Source of the DNA: Phaeoceros laevis
Taxonomy: Eukaryota > Anthocerotophyta > Anthocerotopsida > Notothyladales
Length of the DNA stretch: 55,417 nucleotides
Assembly: GCA_049999765.1 (NCBI GenBank)
Contig: JBNGIQ010009427.1
Coordinates: 182,974 to 238,390, forward strand
Reading direction: 5' to 3'
Below, one piece after another: positions 1 to 10,704 of the stretch. Each line of letters starts with the position of its first letter. Within the stretch, counting starts at the first letter, position 1. The position numbers and the translations under genes are program-made. The notes beneath the pieces were generated by a model that worked only from the letters and a program-made list of their open reading frames with translations, searched no databases and was not told the origin of the DNA.

Positions 1-1190
1 AAGGATGTGACAAGCTCGTCGAGAGAGAAGACTCTGTTTTTGTGAATCGGATTTTTTTGTGGGTAGCAGCCTCATCAGTTGTGTTTCAGAATTGTTCAGG
101 ACGAACGGAATAGTGAACAAGTAAGCAAGCTTAGATCGAGATCTAGACATGCGCAGCAAGATGGTGGCTTCATCAGTTTGCAAAGAACCTGTGAGAAGTG
201 TGCGAAGTTTGCGAAAGTTTGCGAAAGTTTGCGAGAGTGACATGCTTCATGTCATAGGAATTTGTGTTGATAACAATCTCCGCAACGCTGACTACATCGA
301 GCCTAGAAGCTCATCGATGAAGTCAAGATTCACGTCTGCCCTGCCGTCTAGAGTTGGGGAGACATGTTTAACACCACAGGTGCAACCTGGTGCAACCTCC
401 ATTGACGAAATCCTGTTTTCTGTGCTCTACAAGCATGCCGCCTCAAATCAAATCACAAATCCGAGGGAACCGAAGTACTGTGCACATGACACATTCATCC
501 TATAGGCTGCACAACGTTCACTAGAGGATTGCCTTCTCTTGAGAGCTGGGCAGTAGGGCATGCTATTGTATGTGACAGCATTTGTCAGGGACGACGACAA
601 ATTGCCACTTTTGAAGAACTTTTCTTCAACAAGCAAAAACCAACTCCAGGAAGAACCTGCACAAACCTAAATCGGGAGTCTACTGCTAAACAGAAGTACC
701 ATGATTAGACTTGTCCTGTAGGTGAAGGTGGCTGCTTGAGAGGTATGTTCATAAACAGACCTCACAAACAAGCTAGCTTGTGACTCACTCACAAGTGCAC
801 AAGTCTGCCTTGACAAGTTACAAAACCTTGCAGGGAGTCTAGATGAATGCTCAAGGACCCACTACCTGCAGAGGTTGCAGCAGCAGGCTAGTTGGCTGCT
901 TTCAATCTGCGCTTCGACAGGAAAACCTGAGGAGGTGCAAGCAAACCTAGGTTTGCTTGAAAGAGGACTCCAGAAAGTGGCCTTCACTTGAAAGAGAACT
1001 GTAGAAAAAATGGCAGAGAGCCTACTAAACCAAATTCTGGATTGAAGGTAGTTAGCGATATTCATCCTCTTGAAAAGACTGCTCAGCCCACAATGCAGTC
1101 TAAATGTGGAAGGACATGGAGAGCTTATGAGAAATGCAAGGACCTCGAATCTCAAACCCAAAGAAAAACCCGAGTCCAATGTCCAAATCC
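1..1190. other. No supported gene; unassigned sequence
   Basis: I see no recognisable coding region here. Open frames are short and resemble no family I know. A short direct repeat built on the unit gcgaaagttt lies near 205-235. The right end grades into the PPR relic listed next, so part of this stretch may be older decayed PPR sequence. Confidence 0.4.
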
Positions 1191-1310
1191 AAACAAAAAT
1201 ATCCATGGGGCAGTGAAGCCAGCAGCCCAGAGCTGGTGGACTGACATGTGAGGAATCATGCACACATTTCTAGCTGGTGACATTAGGGGAGGCAGTGTAT
1301 CAAAAAAACG
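1191..1310 (+). pseudogene. Relic of a PPR E+ domain
   Basis: Translation around 1225-1290 gives SWWTDM, a stop, then GIMHTFLAGD. The E+ region of the intact PPR gene at 11634-14186 reads SWWTDIGGIVHTFLVGD, and the DNA is also visibly alike (both contain tggtggactgacat). The stop codon and the lack of PPR repeats upstream show it is a broken fragment. It probably came from the local PPR cluster or a close paralogue. No function is expected. Confidence 0.6.
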
Positions 1311-1574
1311 AGGCTACTACTCAAAAGTTACGATCAAAATCTGAGAGGGAAGAGTTTGGTTCTCTGGTACTCTCTAGCAGCTAAAGCTGATGACAAAATG
1401 AAAATGTGCCGATGACAAAATGACAATGCCATTTGACGCTGTCCCTAAGGCTTGCAGCTGTCCCTTGCAGAGCTCTGTCCCTTGCAGCTGCACAACAGAA
1501 AACCTGAAAATGTAAGGAACAAGAAAACATAGGTAGCTAGCATCAGCAGGAACAAAACCTTCGGCCCTACCTCA

Positions 1575-2759
1575 TCAGCCATTGTGGGCGAGGTCCTTGA
1601 TGGCTCCAACCAGATCCGAGAGGACATTCACAATGCGATCATTGGTTGCATTGGCAGCCTCACCCAAAGTCGTAGCAGCGGCCAGATTCTTCTCCTGAAG
1701 GGAGAGCATACCCTCCTGCAACTTGATGAGTTTGGTCTGCGTCTCCTTCTTATGCTCCAGTTCCTCCTTCCGGCAGTCTACAATCAGCTTGGCCTGCTGC
1801 ACCATTCCCCCACTAAGCTCAATTGTGGATTTCTCGATGCGTCCAATGAATGCATCTGCTGTTGTCCTGCGTTTCCTCTTGCCGGTGTTGCATGGAGAGG
1901 TGTTGGCAGCTGCAGATGACTGTGCCGGCTGTGAAGATGGAGTCCCCGGGGTCTGTGGAGGAGGCTGGTCATCCAAGTTCGCAGCTGCAGCAACTGGAGC
2001 ACCTGTAGCACTGTTAGGGGTGACGGGGTCATTAAAAAGTGGCCCGGATCTCCTGCTGGGGGGCAGCATCAGGAATTCGAAATCTTCCTCCTGTTGCTGC
2101 TCCATCATCAAGTCCATGTCTGCAATTGGTGCTGCCTCCGGGGGTGGTGCCTCCGGGGGTGGTGCATCCGAGTCTGCCAAATTGGGGACCACCGGAGGAG
2201 GCAAGCCTCCAGCCAAGGCCTCCCTCTGCTGCATGTAGAACTCAAACAGATCTCTATCAACTCTCGTTGCCAAGGTGAGATGCCGTCCGCTCGTCTTGGC
2301 GTTGTCCCGCTCCTCCTGCGTCATATCAAAGTAATTATCCCGCTGCCCAGTGTGGCAATGAAAGTCAATCACAGTCTTGCAATCTCTGGCCAGATTCTCC
2401 CATTTGTTCTTCAGTTGCTCCCAAGTCTTGCCATGGTTGCCTCGAGCCTGAAATGCACGCAAAGTGTCCTCCCACTTCTTTTGCCCAGTGGCCATCAAAG
2501 CTCTACCCTGAATTGTTTGCAGGGCCTCAGCCTCCTTTAGCTTGATCTCGCATAGCGTGAGGAGCTCATCCTTCGTCCATTTGCAAGCAGCTGCACGCTG
2601 CGGCTTGGCTCGAGGGGCCTTGGCTCCAGGGGCCTTAGCTCTAGGGGCCGATCCGGCAGAGGTAGAGATTGGGGAAGCTGGGGAACGAGTGCAATTGGAA
2701 TCAGTAGAGATTGGGGAAGCTGGGGAACGAGTGCAATTGGAATCAGTAGGAGAGGCCAT
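1575..2759 (-). CDS. Trihelix / Myb-SANT-like DNA-binding protein
   Basis: Single-exon frame of 394 residues. The N-terminus (about 1-55) is low complexity, with a duplicated 14-residue Ser/Pro/Thr unit and Ala/Lys/Pro repeats. Residues about 60-170 form a Myb/SANT-like (trihelix-type) domain: KWTKDELLTL, then KKWEDTLRAF, then WEQLKNKWENLARD, giving the spaced tryptophans of this fold. A Pro/Ala-rich linker follows, then a basic patch (GKRKRRTT) that could be a nuclear localisation signal, and a charged C-terminal helix likely to be a coiled coil. Proteins of this build occur both as host transcription factors and as the accessory Myb-like protein of PIF/Harbinger transposons. I see no DDE transposase nearby, so origin is undecided. 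The domain call is good; the biological role is unknown. Confidence 0.7.
   Translation of the reverse strand: MASPTDSNCTRSPASPISTDSNCTRSPASPISTSAGSAPRAKAPGAKAPRAKPQRAAACKWTKDELLTLCEIKLKEAEALQTIQGRALMATGQKKWEDTLRAFQARGNHGKTWEQLKNKWENLARDCKTVIDFHCHTGQRDNYFDMTQEERDNAKTSGRHLTLATRVDRDLFEFYMQQREALAGGLPPPVVPNLADSDAPPPEAPPPEAAPIADMDLMMEQQQEEDFEFLMLPPSRRSGPLFNDPVTPNSATGAPVAAAANLDDQPPPQTPGTPSSQPAQSSAAANTSPCNTGKRKRRTTADAFIGRIEKSTIELSGGMVQQAKLIVDCRKEELEHKKETQTKLIKLQEGMLSLQEKNLAAATTLGEAANATNDRIVNVLSDLVGAIKDLAHNG
2672..2757. repeat. In-frame tandem duplication in the 5' coding end
   Basis: Two near-identical copies of about 42 bp sit at the start of the Myb/SANT-like gene. They encode the duplicated Thr-Asp-Ser-Asn-Cys-Thr-Arg-Ser-Pro-Ala-Ser-Pro-Ile-Ser unit. 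The copies keep the frame open, and near identity points to recent duplication. Confidence 0.85.
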
Positions 2760-4145
2760 GGCATGCTGGCGAGTCGTTCAAAAGTGGCAGGAAACCAGCT
2801 TGAGCACCGTCGTCCAAAAGTTCTCTCAGATTGGACGTCCGTCCAAAAAACCAATGAAAAACTCGCAGTTGAGCACAAACTAGAGTTTTTTTTAGGATTT
2901 GGCGAAGGAGGCAATTCGGAGCAGATTCCGTCCATGGGGCAGTTCGGGGCTTGCCACGTCGGTACGATGAACTAAAATCAAAAGTCAACTGCAGTCCGAG
3001 TCCGAGGACGTTTTTAACAGAAGCCGGAATTCCACAGATTTGGGGCAGTTGGCGGCCGCTTCCACAGATTTGGGGCAGTTGGCGTAATCTGTGGGGCAGT
3101 TGGCGTAGTTCGCGGCCGAACTGAGGGAGCGAAATCCGAACTGCCAGTCCGAAGAGGTCCACAGTAAGTCGTAGCTATCGTTCAGTTCGTTCTTCTAATT
3201 TGGGGACTAGACAGACTCGTAGACGGACTGAATTTGCTGCTCACTATTGTTCAAACTGCTCTTCTGATACCAAACCCAGACCGGACAGCAACCTCGTAGA
3301 CGGGCTGAATGAATCAGCAGCTGATAGGTACATTTGGCAATCCGCTACAACAGAAGGTAACCTCTGCCAAAGGTGTAGACTAGTGTCAATGCCTACATGT
3401 GCTTAAATGTTTACAGCTGAAGGGAAGAATGAATGCAGCCCCCGGTAACATACAACCAACAAGACTGCCCTACGAACAGCATACACAGGTCCGACAGTAC
3501 GCTAGGCAAATCTAAATCTAACCAGCCACGGATCAGAAACAGCCTCATGTGTCCACATTATAGTTCAGTGGAAAGTCGATGTGGGTTTTTCAGCACCTCC
3601 GATGGTAAATGCAGAAGGCCCTCAAGAACGGACATCTCATCTCGAGTTAAACTCATTCCACAACACGAACGCGTGTCACTTACAGGAAAGCAGAAGACCC
3701 GGACCTGCACACTTTCTCCAGCTGACTAGACCAGAAATTCAAAGACGAACAGTATGCAGCGTTTCCAGCTGCTCAGATAGGGTCAATTGACACAAACACT
3801 CAAACAAACACACAGCAGAGATTCCAATTCCAAGACAGCCCCTCAAGTATCCGTTACCACACTGCTACTTGAATGCTGAGCCCTAACCTTCATCAGTTGT
3901 GATATTCCACAGGGCACGGACAAAACCGTCCACAACCCATTTCAGTCACCGTAATCTCCGTCTGAATAGGTCGAACATAGCACAACGCTTGTGCGCAATA
4001 TCTGATCAGACATTGGTCCACCAAAACTGTCCAGTTTCTACAAAATAGACTGATAAATTGAAGTCCGCGACAAGGCTAAAGCCTGGCAGCTGCAGCGTCT
4101 CACCATCTCATACACCACAGACACCCCACCATCTGCAATCTCAGG
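2760..4145. other. Intergenic; no gene seen
   Basis: This holds the upstream region of the Myb/SANT-like gene and the 3' flank of eS28. Only short open frames without family resemblance are present. A direct repeat of about 30 bp (core cagatttggggcagttggcg) occurs at 3030-3118, with a third shortened copy. Confidence 0.5.
3030..3118. repeat. Short tandem repeat, about 30-bp unit
   Basis: The core cagatttggggcagttggcg appears at about 3035 and 3065. A truncated copy, tgtggggcagttggcg, follows at about 3090. It lies upstream of the Myb/SANT-like gene and has no coding meaning that I can see. Confidence 0.8.
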
Positions 4146-4343
4146 TCATCGAAGCCGCCTAGCCTCCCTTTCCGACTCTAGCAGAGTCAGGATATCACCT
4201 TCGCGGACGGGACCTTTCACATTCCTCATGATCAATCGGTTCTGGTCGTCCAGGAACTTTACGCGCACCTGGGTGACCTGCCCTCTGGATCCTGTCCGAC
4301 CGATCACCTTGATAACAACTGCGAGCTTATGTGATGAATCCAT
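4146..4343 (-). CDS. RPS28: 40S ribosomal protein S28 (eS28)
   Basis: Encodes a 65-residue protein of the exact eS28 length. It starts [20 protein letters not shown], continues with [20 protein letters not shown], and ends [10 protein letters not shown]. eS28 is a small OB-fold protein of the 40S subunit, near the mRNA exit channel. An in-frame ATG 20 codons upstream exists (4403), but the family starts at MDS, so I chose the internal ATG. The extra 20 codons are probably 5' UTR, and a cag acceptor just upstream makes a 5' UTR intron possible. Single exon in the coding part. Confidence 0.95.
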   Translation of the reverse strand: MDSSHKLAVVIKVIGRTGSRGQVTQVRVKFLDDQNRLIMRNVKGPVREGDILTLLESEREARRLR

Positions 4344-5368
4344 GGCACCAGGCTGGACACCTAATCTGCGCAAACCAGTTGCAACGGGACCGACATCAGC
4401 CAATAGGAAGGCAAAAACTGAAGGAATGACTTTAATGACCTCTATGGAACCGCGTCAACCTCCTCAAATAAAATCACATCATCACATCACACCACGTGCT
4501 TATGAAGCCTACCAAACAATCATTCAAGGAGGGGGAACTCGAACACAATCACAAAGAGAAGGGGGAAGAACAGGTTGGACTGTTTCGCACCGCTGATAAA
4601 CTGTGGCCGCCGCTCGGAGGGCTCGAAGCAAAAGGAAAAATTGTGGCAATGAAACCTCGTTTTGTAAGCAGGTCAACCCTAACTTATTTATTTGCCACCA
4701 GTCCTCGAAAACCTAAAATTCAGGAGCTCCATAAGTAGTCGAGCTCGTTCTTGCGATTGCCAACTGCACACGGCGTGTTCGACTTTTTGTATCGGAGAAA
4801 GGTCTAGCCTCTAAAACAAGCTCTTCGATCCATCCCCAGCTGCCAGGTAACCACGGAGACGAGCTTATTCAAGGTTACAATGTGGTATTACTGCAAAGCG
4901 GACGCTCAGTTGTTCTCGAGTACGTGACGCTGCCACATAGAAGTGTTGTAACTTCGAGTCCGCCCGTTGTGAAGTGGAGAAGGAGCTGCTGGCAGGCGAC
5001 CATGAAGAAGGTGGTGCACGGCTGCATCCACAGGTTTGCAGTCTAGCGATCAGGAGATCGGCAAGTTCACGGGCGACAAGACGTTGGTTTGGATTCCTGG
5101 TCGGCTAAGGCCATATGGGATCCCCTCGCACCACAACTGCTTCTTTTTCCAACTCACTGATGGCAGGAGGGGGATGCTGTCTGGGATTTACTACTGCCCC
5201 AGGCTTGAGCTCTCCAGGTATTGCTGCTGCTGCTTGTGCCGGAAGCAACAGATGCAGTAGTTACTGCTATTGTTGTGGCAGTCATCAGGACACACCACCC
5301 TTACAGTTCGGGAACAGCAGGCAGGACCCGGAACTGCAGCGTGTTGCTGACGGCTTACATCTCGTAAT
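4344..5368. promoter_or_regulatory. Divergent upstream region of RPS28 and the giant PPR gene
   Basis: About 1 kb separates the two divergent starts. An aaccctaa telo-box-like motif occurs near 4674-4682; such motifs are common in plant ribosomal-protein promoters, so it may serve RPS28. Frames at 5036-5471 overlap the PPR start but resemble nothing known, so I treat them as 5' leader of the PPR gene. Confidence 0.4.
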
Positions 5369-8300
5369 ATGCTGGAAATGGTTGCAAGATGTGCTATCCA
5401 TGGCGTCTCGGACACAAATTTCATCTACTTTAAGAGGAGCTTTCTACGCAGAGATTCTTGGCCCAAGCTAGCAGATGATTCCTTTCGCAAGTCATACAAG
5501 ATGAGGCGCATAGTTCCTTATTTTGGCACCATGAAGTGCAGGCCACAGACTGGGCTGGGGGAACTCCAACCGAGACAAACTGATGAGTTTCACAGCCTGT
5601 GTGAGAGGGGACAACTGGACAAAGCAGTAAATGTCATGCTTGGCATGGATAAGCAGAGCACCCTTTCTTCGCTTGATATGTTTCAGTCGCTCCTGAAGGC
5701 ATGTAGTAAGAAGAAGGCCCTACCTCTGACCAAACGAGTTTACGCCCATCTGGTCAAACATAATTTGGAGTCCACCAGGTGTTTTGGTGAACCTATGGTG
5801 AGCGCGCTGGTCAAATGTGGTGGACTTGCAGACGCGTTGCAAGTATTTCACCAGTTGTCACACCGAACTGTCTTCTCTTGGACGGCCATGATTTCTGGGC
5901 ACGCCATGGCCGGGCATTGCCGGATGGCCTTCAAAATGTACGAGCAGATGCAAGCGGAAGGAATCAAGCCAAATACTTATACCTTTGTGAGCTTACTTAA
6001 AGCTTGTAGCAGTGTAGCCGACCTGGAAGGGGGGAGGCGTATTCATGCGGAAGCCATCAAGCACAGGTGCGTGTCAGATTTATTTGTGGGTAATTGTCTC
6101 CTGGATATGTACGGGAAATGTCGGAGCATCATGGATGCAGAGAAGGTCTTCAACGAAATGACCAACCGTGATGTGGTATCATGGACTGCGATGGTTGCAG
6201 CATATGGTCAACATGGTCAACCAAAGAAGGCGTTGCAACTCTATGAACGAATGCGAGATGAAGGTGTGAGTCCAAATGACAGAACCTTTGTTAGCGCACT
6301 TCAAGCATGCAGCATGCTTGCAGACAAGCAACAGTATGTTTTCTCTGGGGAGTGCACAGCAGTGAAGTATCTAGAATGGGGAAAGGCACTGCATGCTGAT
6401 TCCTGGAAGAGGGGCTATGATTCAGATGTCTTTGTTGGTAATACGCTCATAAGCATGTATGGGAAATTTGGAAGTGATGTGGATGCTAGGGTTGTGTTTA
6501 ATGGTTTGTCCGAGCGGGATGTGGTGTCATGGAATGTAATGTTGCAGACATATGTTCAGCAGGGGGAGGCAGAAAAGGCTTTGCAGCTGTTTGAGGCTAT
6601 GCGAGAAGATGCAAGTACAAACCAATGGAGCTTTGTTACGACTCTGCAAGCATGCAGTATCCTTGCAGAGAAGGAAAACCGTGTTGCAATTGATGGACAG
6701 TCCACAGCCTTAATGTCACTGAGAATTGGGAGGCTAATACATGTTGATGCCTGGAGTAAGGGTCTCGATTCACACACATTTGTTGCCAACACCCTCTTAA
6801 GCGCCTATGGAAAGTGTGGGAGCATTTTGGATGCACAAGTTGTGTTTGATGCCATGCCCCAACAAGATGTAGTGTCATGGAATGTGATGTTGGCAACATA
6901 TGTGGAGCACGGCCAGGAACAAAAGGCTTTGGAGCTGTACCAACAAATGCAAGAGGAAGGTATGAGTCCAGACCTTCAGACTTTGATGAGTGCGATCCAA
7001 GCATGCGGCATACTTGCTGAGAAGGGCGAAGACACTTGTGCAAAAGGAAAATCCTTCAAAGCTGAACCATTGGCTATGGGGAGAAGCATACATGCTCATG
7101 CTTGGAGGAAAGGTTATGACTCCGATGTCTTTGTCCGTAACACAATGGTCAGTATGTATGGGAAGTGCGGGAGCATTGCAGATGCAAGGATTGCTTTTGA
7201 TGAAGTGTCTGAGAGAAATGTGGTTTCATGGAATGTGATGCTAGTTACGTATGTTGAGCAGGGCAATGTAGAGAGAGCTCTGGATCTGTACAGACAAATG
7301 TGGTTGGCAGATGTCAGTCGAGATGCTCGGACAATGGTGACTGTGCTGCAAGCATGTCGCATGATGGCGGAGACAGAAGAAGATTATTCTGTGCGGGGGG
7401 CACCCACCAAGGTAAAGTCTTTAGCGAAGGGGAAGGCTATACATGCAGATGCTCAGAGGCAGGGCTTTTGTTCAGATGTATTTGTTGGTAACACCCTCCT
7501 AAGTATGTATGGAAAGTGTGGGAGCATTGAAGATGCGCAGATTGTGTTCAGTGGGTTGTCAGAGCGGAATTTGGTGTCATGGACGGCCATGCTTGCAGCA
7601 TATGTTGAACAAGGCCTAGCAGAGAAGGCGCTGCAGCTGTACAGACAGATGAACAAGGAAGGAGTACGTCCAGGTGTTCGAAGCCTTGTAAGTGCTCTAC
7701 AAGCCTGTGGCATTCTCGCAGAAAAGGAAGATGCTATTGTGTATGGGCAATCCAACAAAGCGTATTCTTTAGAAATCGGGAAAGAGATACATTGTGATGC
7801 TCTAAGAAATGGGTTTGATTCTGATGTTTATGTTGGCAGCGCTCTTGTTCATATGTATGGAAGATGTGGGAGCATGGCAGATGCCTGGAATGTGTTTGAT
7901 GAGCTGCCCAAGCGAAATGTGGTATTATGGAATGCAATGCTCGCAGTCCATGCTCAGCAGGGTCTAGCCAGTAAGACTTTCGAGCTCTATGAGAAGATGA
8001 TGGAGGAAGCTGTGAGTCCAGATGCTTGGAGTTATGTGAGTGCCCTTCAAGCTTGTGGTATGCTTGCAGAGAAAGAACGACAAATTATGCAGGATGGGTG
8101 CATTGTAAAAGTGGATTCATTTGAGAAGGGAAGAGCAATACATGCGGACACGTGGAGAAAGGACTGCTTTGCAGATGTCTTTGTTGGTAGAGCTCTTGTT
8201 AGCATGTATGGGAAGTGTGGAAGCCTCACTGATGTGGTGAACGTGTTTGATGGGTTCATCCAGCCTGATGTGTCGATGTGGAATGCAATGCTTGCAGCCT

Positions 8301-10246
8301 ATGTTGAGCAAGCTCAAGCAGAGAAAGTTTTGCAGCTGTACGAACAAATGCAGGAGGAAAGTTTCAGTCCAAGCAGTAGGTCCTTTGTGAGCATACTCCA
8401 AGCATTCCGCATGCTTGGGGAAAAGGAAGAAGTTGTTGCTGTGAATGGGAGATCGACAAAGCCAATTTTTTTGCAACGTGTGAGGGCAGTACATGCTCAT
8501 GCGGTAAAGAGGGTATGTGATTTAGATGTCTTTCTTGTGAGCATGATGGTTGGTACTTATGGGAAGTGTGGGAGTATGGCAGATGCACAGAGTGTATTTG
8601 ATGGGCTTACTGAGCGAAGCGCAGTGTCCTGGAATGCAATTCTCTCAGTATATGTCGAGCAGGGGCAAGCAGAGTCTGCCTTGCTGTTGTATGAGCAAAT
8701 GAGGGAGGAATGTGTTAGCCCTGATCCTTGTACTATTTTGAGTGCCGTCCAGGCATGTGGCATGCTTGCTGAGATGGAAGAGGATGTACTGATGGATGGT
8801 ACATCCACTAAAGTACACTCTCTCAATAAAGTCAGGGCACTTCATGCCACTGCTCTGAGGAAGCATTATGATTTAGATGTTTTTGTTGGTAGCGCTCTCA
8901 TAACTATGTATGGGAAGTGTGGGAGGCTGGTGGATGCTTGTAATGTATTTGATGAAATGGGTTACCGTGATTTGGTAGTATGGACAGCAATGCTAGCGGC
9001 ATATGTTGACCAGGGCTGTGGAGAGAAGGCTTTGGATCTGTACCGACAAATGCATCTGGAAGGCGTAAGTCCTGGTATTCGGACATTTGTAAGCGCACTC
9101 CATGCCTGTAGCATGGTCGCAGAGAATGAAGTGGGTATTGTTGTGGATGGGACAGTCACTAAAGTGAAGTCCTTAGCAATGGGAAGGGCAATACACGCTG
9201 ATGCGCAAAAGAGGGACTATGAGTCGGATTTGTTTATTGGTAATACCCTCATTGGTATGTACGGGAAATGTGGAAGCATTACAGATGCTCATAAAGTGTT
9301 TGCAAGGCTGGGCGGGAGGAACGTGGTGTCATGGAATGCGATGCTTTCAGCATATGTTCAGCAGGGAGATGTAGAGAACGCATTGCAGGTGTGCAGAGAG
9401 ATGCAAGAAGAGGGTCAGAGCGCAGATGAGATTACGCTTGTGTTGGTCTTGCAGGTGTGCAGCAATGCAGGAAGCTTGGCCATTCTTCGGCAAATCCATC
9501 ATACCCTCATATCGGAAGGACGTGTCTTGAGTCCTTTCCTTGCAAGCACACTTGTTACTGCGTATGGGAGATGCGCGAGAATGGTAGATGCGCAGAATGT
9601 GTTCCATGGATTGTCCCATCCAGATTTGGTGTCGTGGAATGCATTGATTGCTGGCTATGCTAGACAGGGAGACTGTGCGGCGAGCCTACGCTCCTATGAG
9701 GAGATGTTGCTGACAGGTGTGAAACCAGACAGTGTCACATTTCTTGTGATTCTGACGGCTTGCAGTCATGCTGGCCTGGTGGATAAAGGTGTTGAGATCT
9801 TTAAATCCATGATGACAGATCACGGTATGGCTCCAGAGATGGACCACTACGTGAGTATGGTCAACCTCTTCGGACGAGCAGGACACTTCACAACGTTAGA
9901 GCAATTCATATCCACATTGCCTCTGCAGCCGAACCTGGCTTTATGGTTGTCGGTGTTGAGTGCCTGTCGAAAGCATGGGAAGGTAGTGCTGGGTAAAGCT
10001 GCCTTTGACTGTGCAGTACAGCTGCAGCCAAAGCATCCTGCTGCCTATGTCTTGATGTCGAATATTTTGGCTGACTGTGGCTTTTGGGAACTTGCAAAGA
10101 AGTTGAAAAAAGTGCGACAAGAGGGTGGTGCACAGAAGGAGCCAGGCCAAAGCTGGATAGAGCATGAGCAGGAACTGCACACCTTCATGGTAGGAGATGC
10201 CGACCATACTCAGGAATTTTATGGCCTGTTAAGCTCTGCAAGTTGA
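5369..10246 (+). CDS. Giant PLS-class PPR protein, E/E+ type, 1625 residues
   Basis: Uninterrupted single-exon frame. After an N-terminal stretch of about 90 residues that could be an organellar targeting peptide, I count twelve P-L-S triplets by the recurring FVGNTLLSMYGKCGS-type motif, roughly 36 PPR motifs. Nine consecutive triplets carry an extra 17-20 residues after the Ala-Cys-x-(Ile/Met)-Leu-Ala-Glu-Lys segment, with a loose Gly-x-Ser-Thr-Lys-Val core. The C-terminus has E and E+ motifs (EPGQSWIEHEQELHTFMVGD) and stops before any DYW deaminase domain. PLS proteins bind organellar transcripts, one motif per base, and E+ proteins usually recruit a DYW partner for C-to-U editing; that role is inferred. 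Start uncertain: ATG at 5369, or a later Met near 5501. At 1625 residues it far exceeds typical family members (500-1000). Confidence 0.93.
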   Translation: MLEMVARCAIHGVSDTNFIYFKRSFLRRDSWPKLADDSFRKSYKMRRIVPYFGTMKCRPQTGLGELQPRQTDEFHSLCERGQLDKAVNVMLGMDKQSTLSSLDMFQSLLKACSKKKALPLTKRVYAHLVKHNLESTRCFGEPMVSALVKCGGLADALQVFHQLSHRTVFSWTAMISGHAMAGHCRMAFKMYEQMQAEGIKPNTYTFVSLLKACSSVADLEGGRRIHAEAIKHRCVSDLFVGNCLLDMYGKCRSIMDAEKVFNEMTNRDVVSWTAMVAAYGQHGQPKKALQLYERMRDEGVSPNDRTFVSALQACSMLADKQQYVFSGECTAVKYLEWGKALHADSWKRGYDSDVFVGNTLISMYGKFGSDVDARVVFNGLSERDVVSWNVMLQTYVQQGEAEKALQLFEAMREDASTNQWSFVTTLQACSILAEKENRVAIDGQSTALMSLRIGRLIHVDAWSKGLDSHTFVANTLLSAYGKCGSILDAQVVFDAMPQQDVVSWNVMLATYVEHGQEQKALELYQQMQEEGMSPDLQTLMSAIQACGILAEKGEDTCAKGKSFKAEPLAMGRSIHAHAWRKGYDSDVFVRNTMVSMYGKCGSIADARIAFDEVSERNVVSWNVMLVTYVEQGNVERALDLYRQMWLADVSRDARTMVTVLQACRMMAETEEDYSVRGAPTKVKSLAKGKAIHADAQRQGFCSDVFVGNTLLSMYGKCGSIEDAQIVFSGLSERNLVSWTAMLAAYVEQGLAEKALQLYRQMNKEGVRPGVRSLVSALQACGILAEKEDAIVYGQSNKAYSLEIGKEIHCDALRNGFDSDVYVGSALVHMYGRCGSMADAWNVFDELPKRNVVLWNAMLAVHAQQGLASKTFELYEKMMEEAVSPDAWSYVSALQACGMLAEKERQIMQDGCIVKVDSFEKGRAIHADTWRKDCFADVFVGRALVSMYGKCGSLTDVVNVFDGFIQPDVSMWNAMLAAYVEQAQAEKVLQLYEQMQEESFSPSSRSFVSILQAFRMLGEKEEVVAVNGRSTKPIFLQRVRAVHAHAVKRVCDLDVFLVSMMVGTYGKCGSMADAQSVFDGLTERSAVSWNAILSVYVEQGQAESALLLYEQMREECVSPDPCTILSAVQACGMLAEMEEDVLMDGTSTKVHSLNKVRALHATALRKHYDLDVFVGSALITMYGKCGRLVDACNVFDEMGYRDLVVWTAMLAAYVDQGCGEKALDLYRQMHLEGVSPGIRTFVSALHACSMVAENEVGIVVDGTVTKVKSLAMGRAIHADAQKRDYESDLFIGNTLIGMYGKCGSITDAHKVFARLGGRNVVSWNAMLSAYVQQGDVENALQVCREMQEEGQSADEITLVLVLQVCSNAGSLAILRQIHHTLISEGRVLSPFLASTLVTAYGRCARMVDAQNVFHGLSHPDLVSWNALIAGYARQGDCAASLRSYEEMLLTGVKPDSVTFLVILTACSHAGLVDKGVEIFKSMMTDHGMAPEMDHYVSMVNLFGRAGHFTTLEQFISTLPLQPNLALWLSVLSACRKHGKVVLGKAAFDCAVQLQPKHPAAYVLMSNILADCGFWELAKKLKKVRQEGGAQKEPGQSWIEHEQELHTFMVGDADHTQEFYGLLSSAS

Positions 10247-10704
10247 CGTCTCATCAGAAAGTTCAATCCCCTTGGGGGAAATTCTACGGTGCTCCTCTTC
10301 AGACAACGTTATGGTTTTTTAAACTTTTTTTAATGAAGAACTAGTCCTTGTCAGGCTGTAGCTTGTCTGCCTGGTGACAATTTGGATGGTCATTGTTCAG
10401 CCCGTGTCTTCCGGAGACCCTCGCCCAACGGCTAGAACCATGTTTTATTCACCCTGACTCGTAATCCAGGTAGTGAAGTTGGGAACTGCTAGGAGCACTT
10501 CATGACAGAAAGAAGAGAAGACTGGAAACCGTTCAAACTAGAAAACGAGAAGGCTGGTTGTAAGGCAAGTTTCTTCCGCAGTGTCAACATGTGGAGATTG
10601 GCAAGCAGGGACCGAGGGACCTACTCTAGAACCACAGACCTAACAATCTGCTACTGTATCGGCCTACTGCAAGGTGTCAGGGCAGAATCAAAGCTTACGT
10701 TTTA
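10247..10704. other. Intergenic between convergent genes
   Basis: This holds the 3' flanks of the giant PPR gene and of the minus-strand 3D-domain-like gene. One short plus-strand frame (10502-10708) resembles nothing known. I see no gene or RNA here. Confidence 0.5.

Noticed and set aside
149-505. 118-codon plus-strand frame at the left end
   Set aside because: It contains a simple repeat (KFAKVC-like) and resembles no protein family; insufficient to call a gene.
1723-2540. Plus-strand frames of 148-171 codons opposite the Myb/SANT-like gene
   Set aside because: Antisense shadows of a low-complexity gene with no domain signature.
4344-4403. N-terminal 20-codon extension of eS28
   Set aside because: Family members start at MDS; the extension contains an acceptor-like cag and is more likely 5' UTR.
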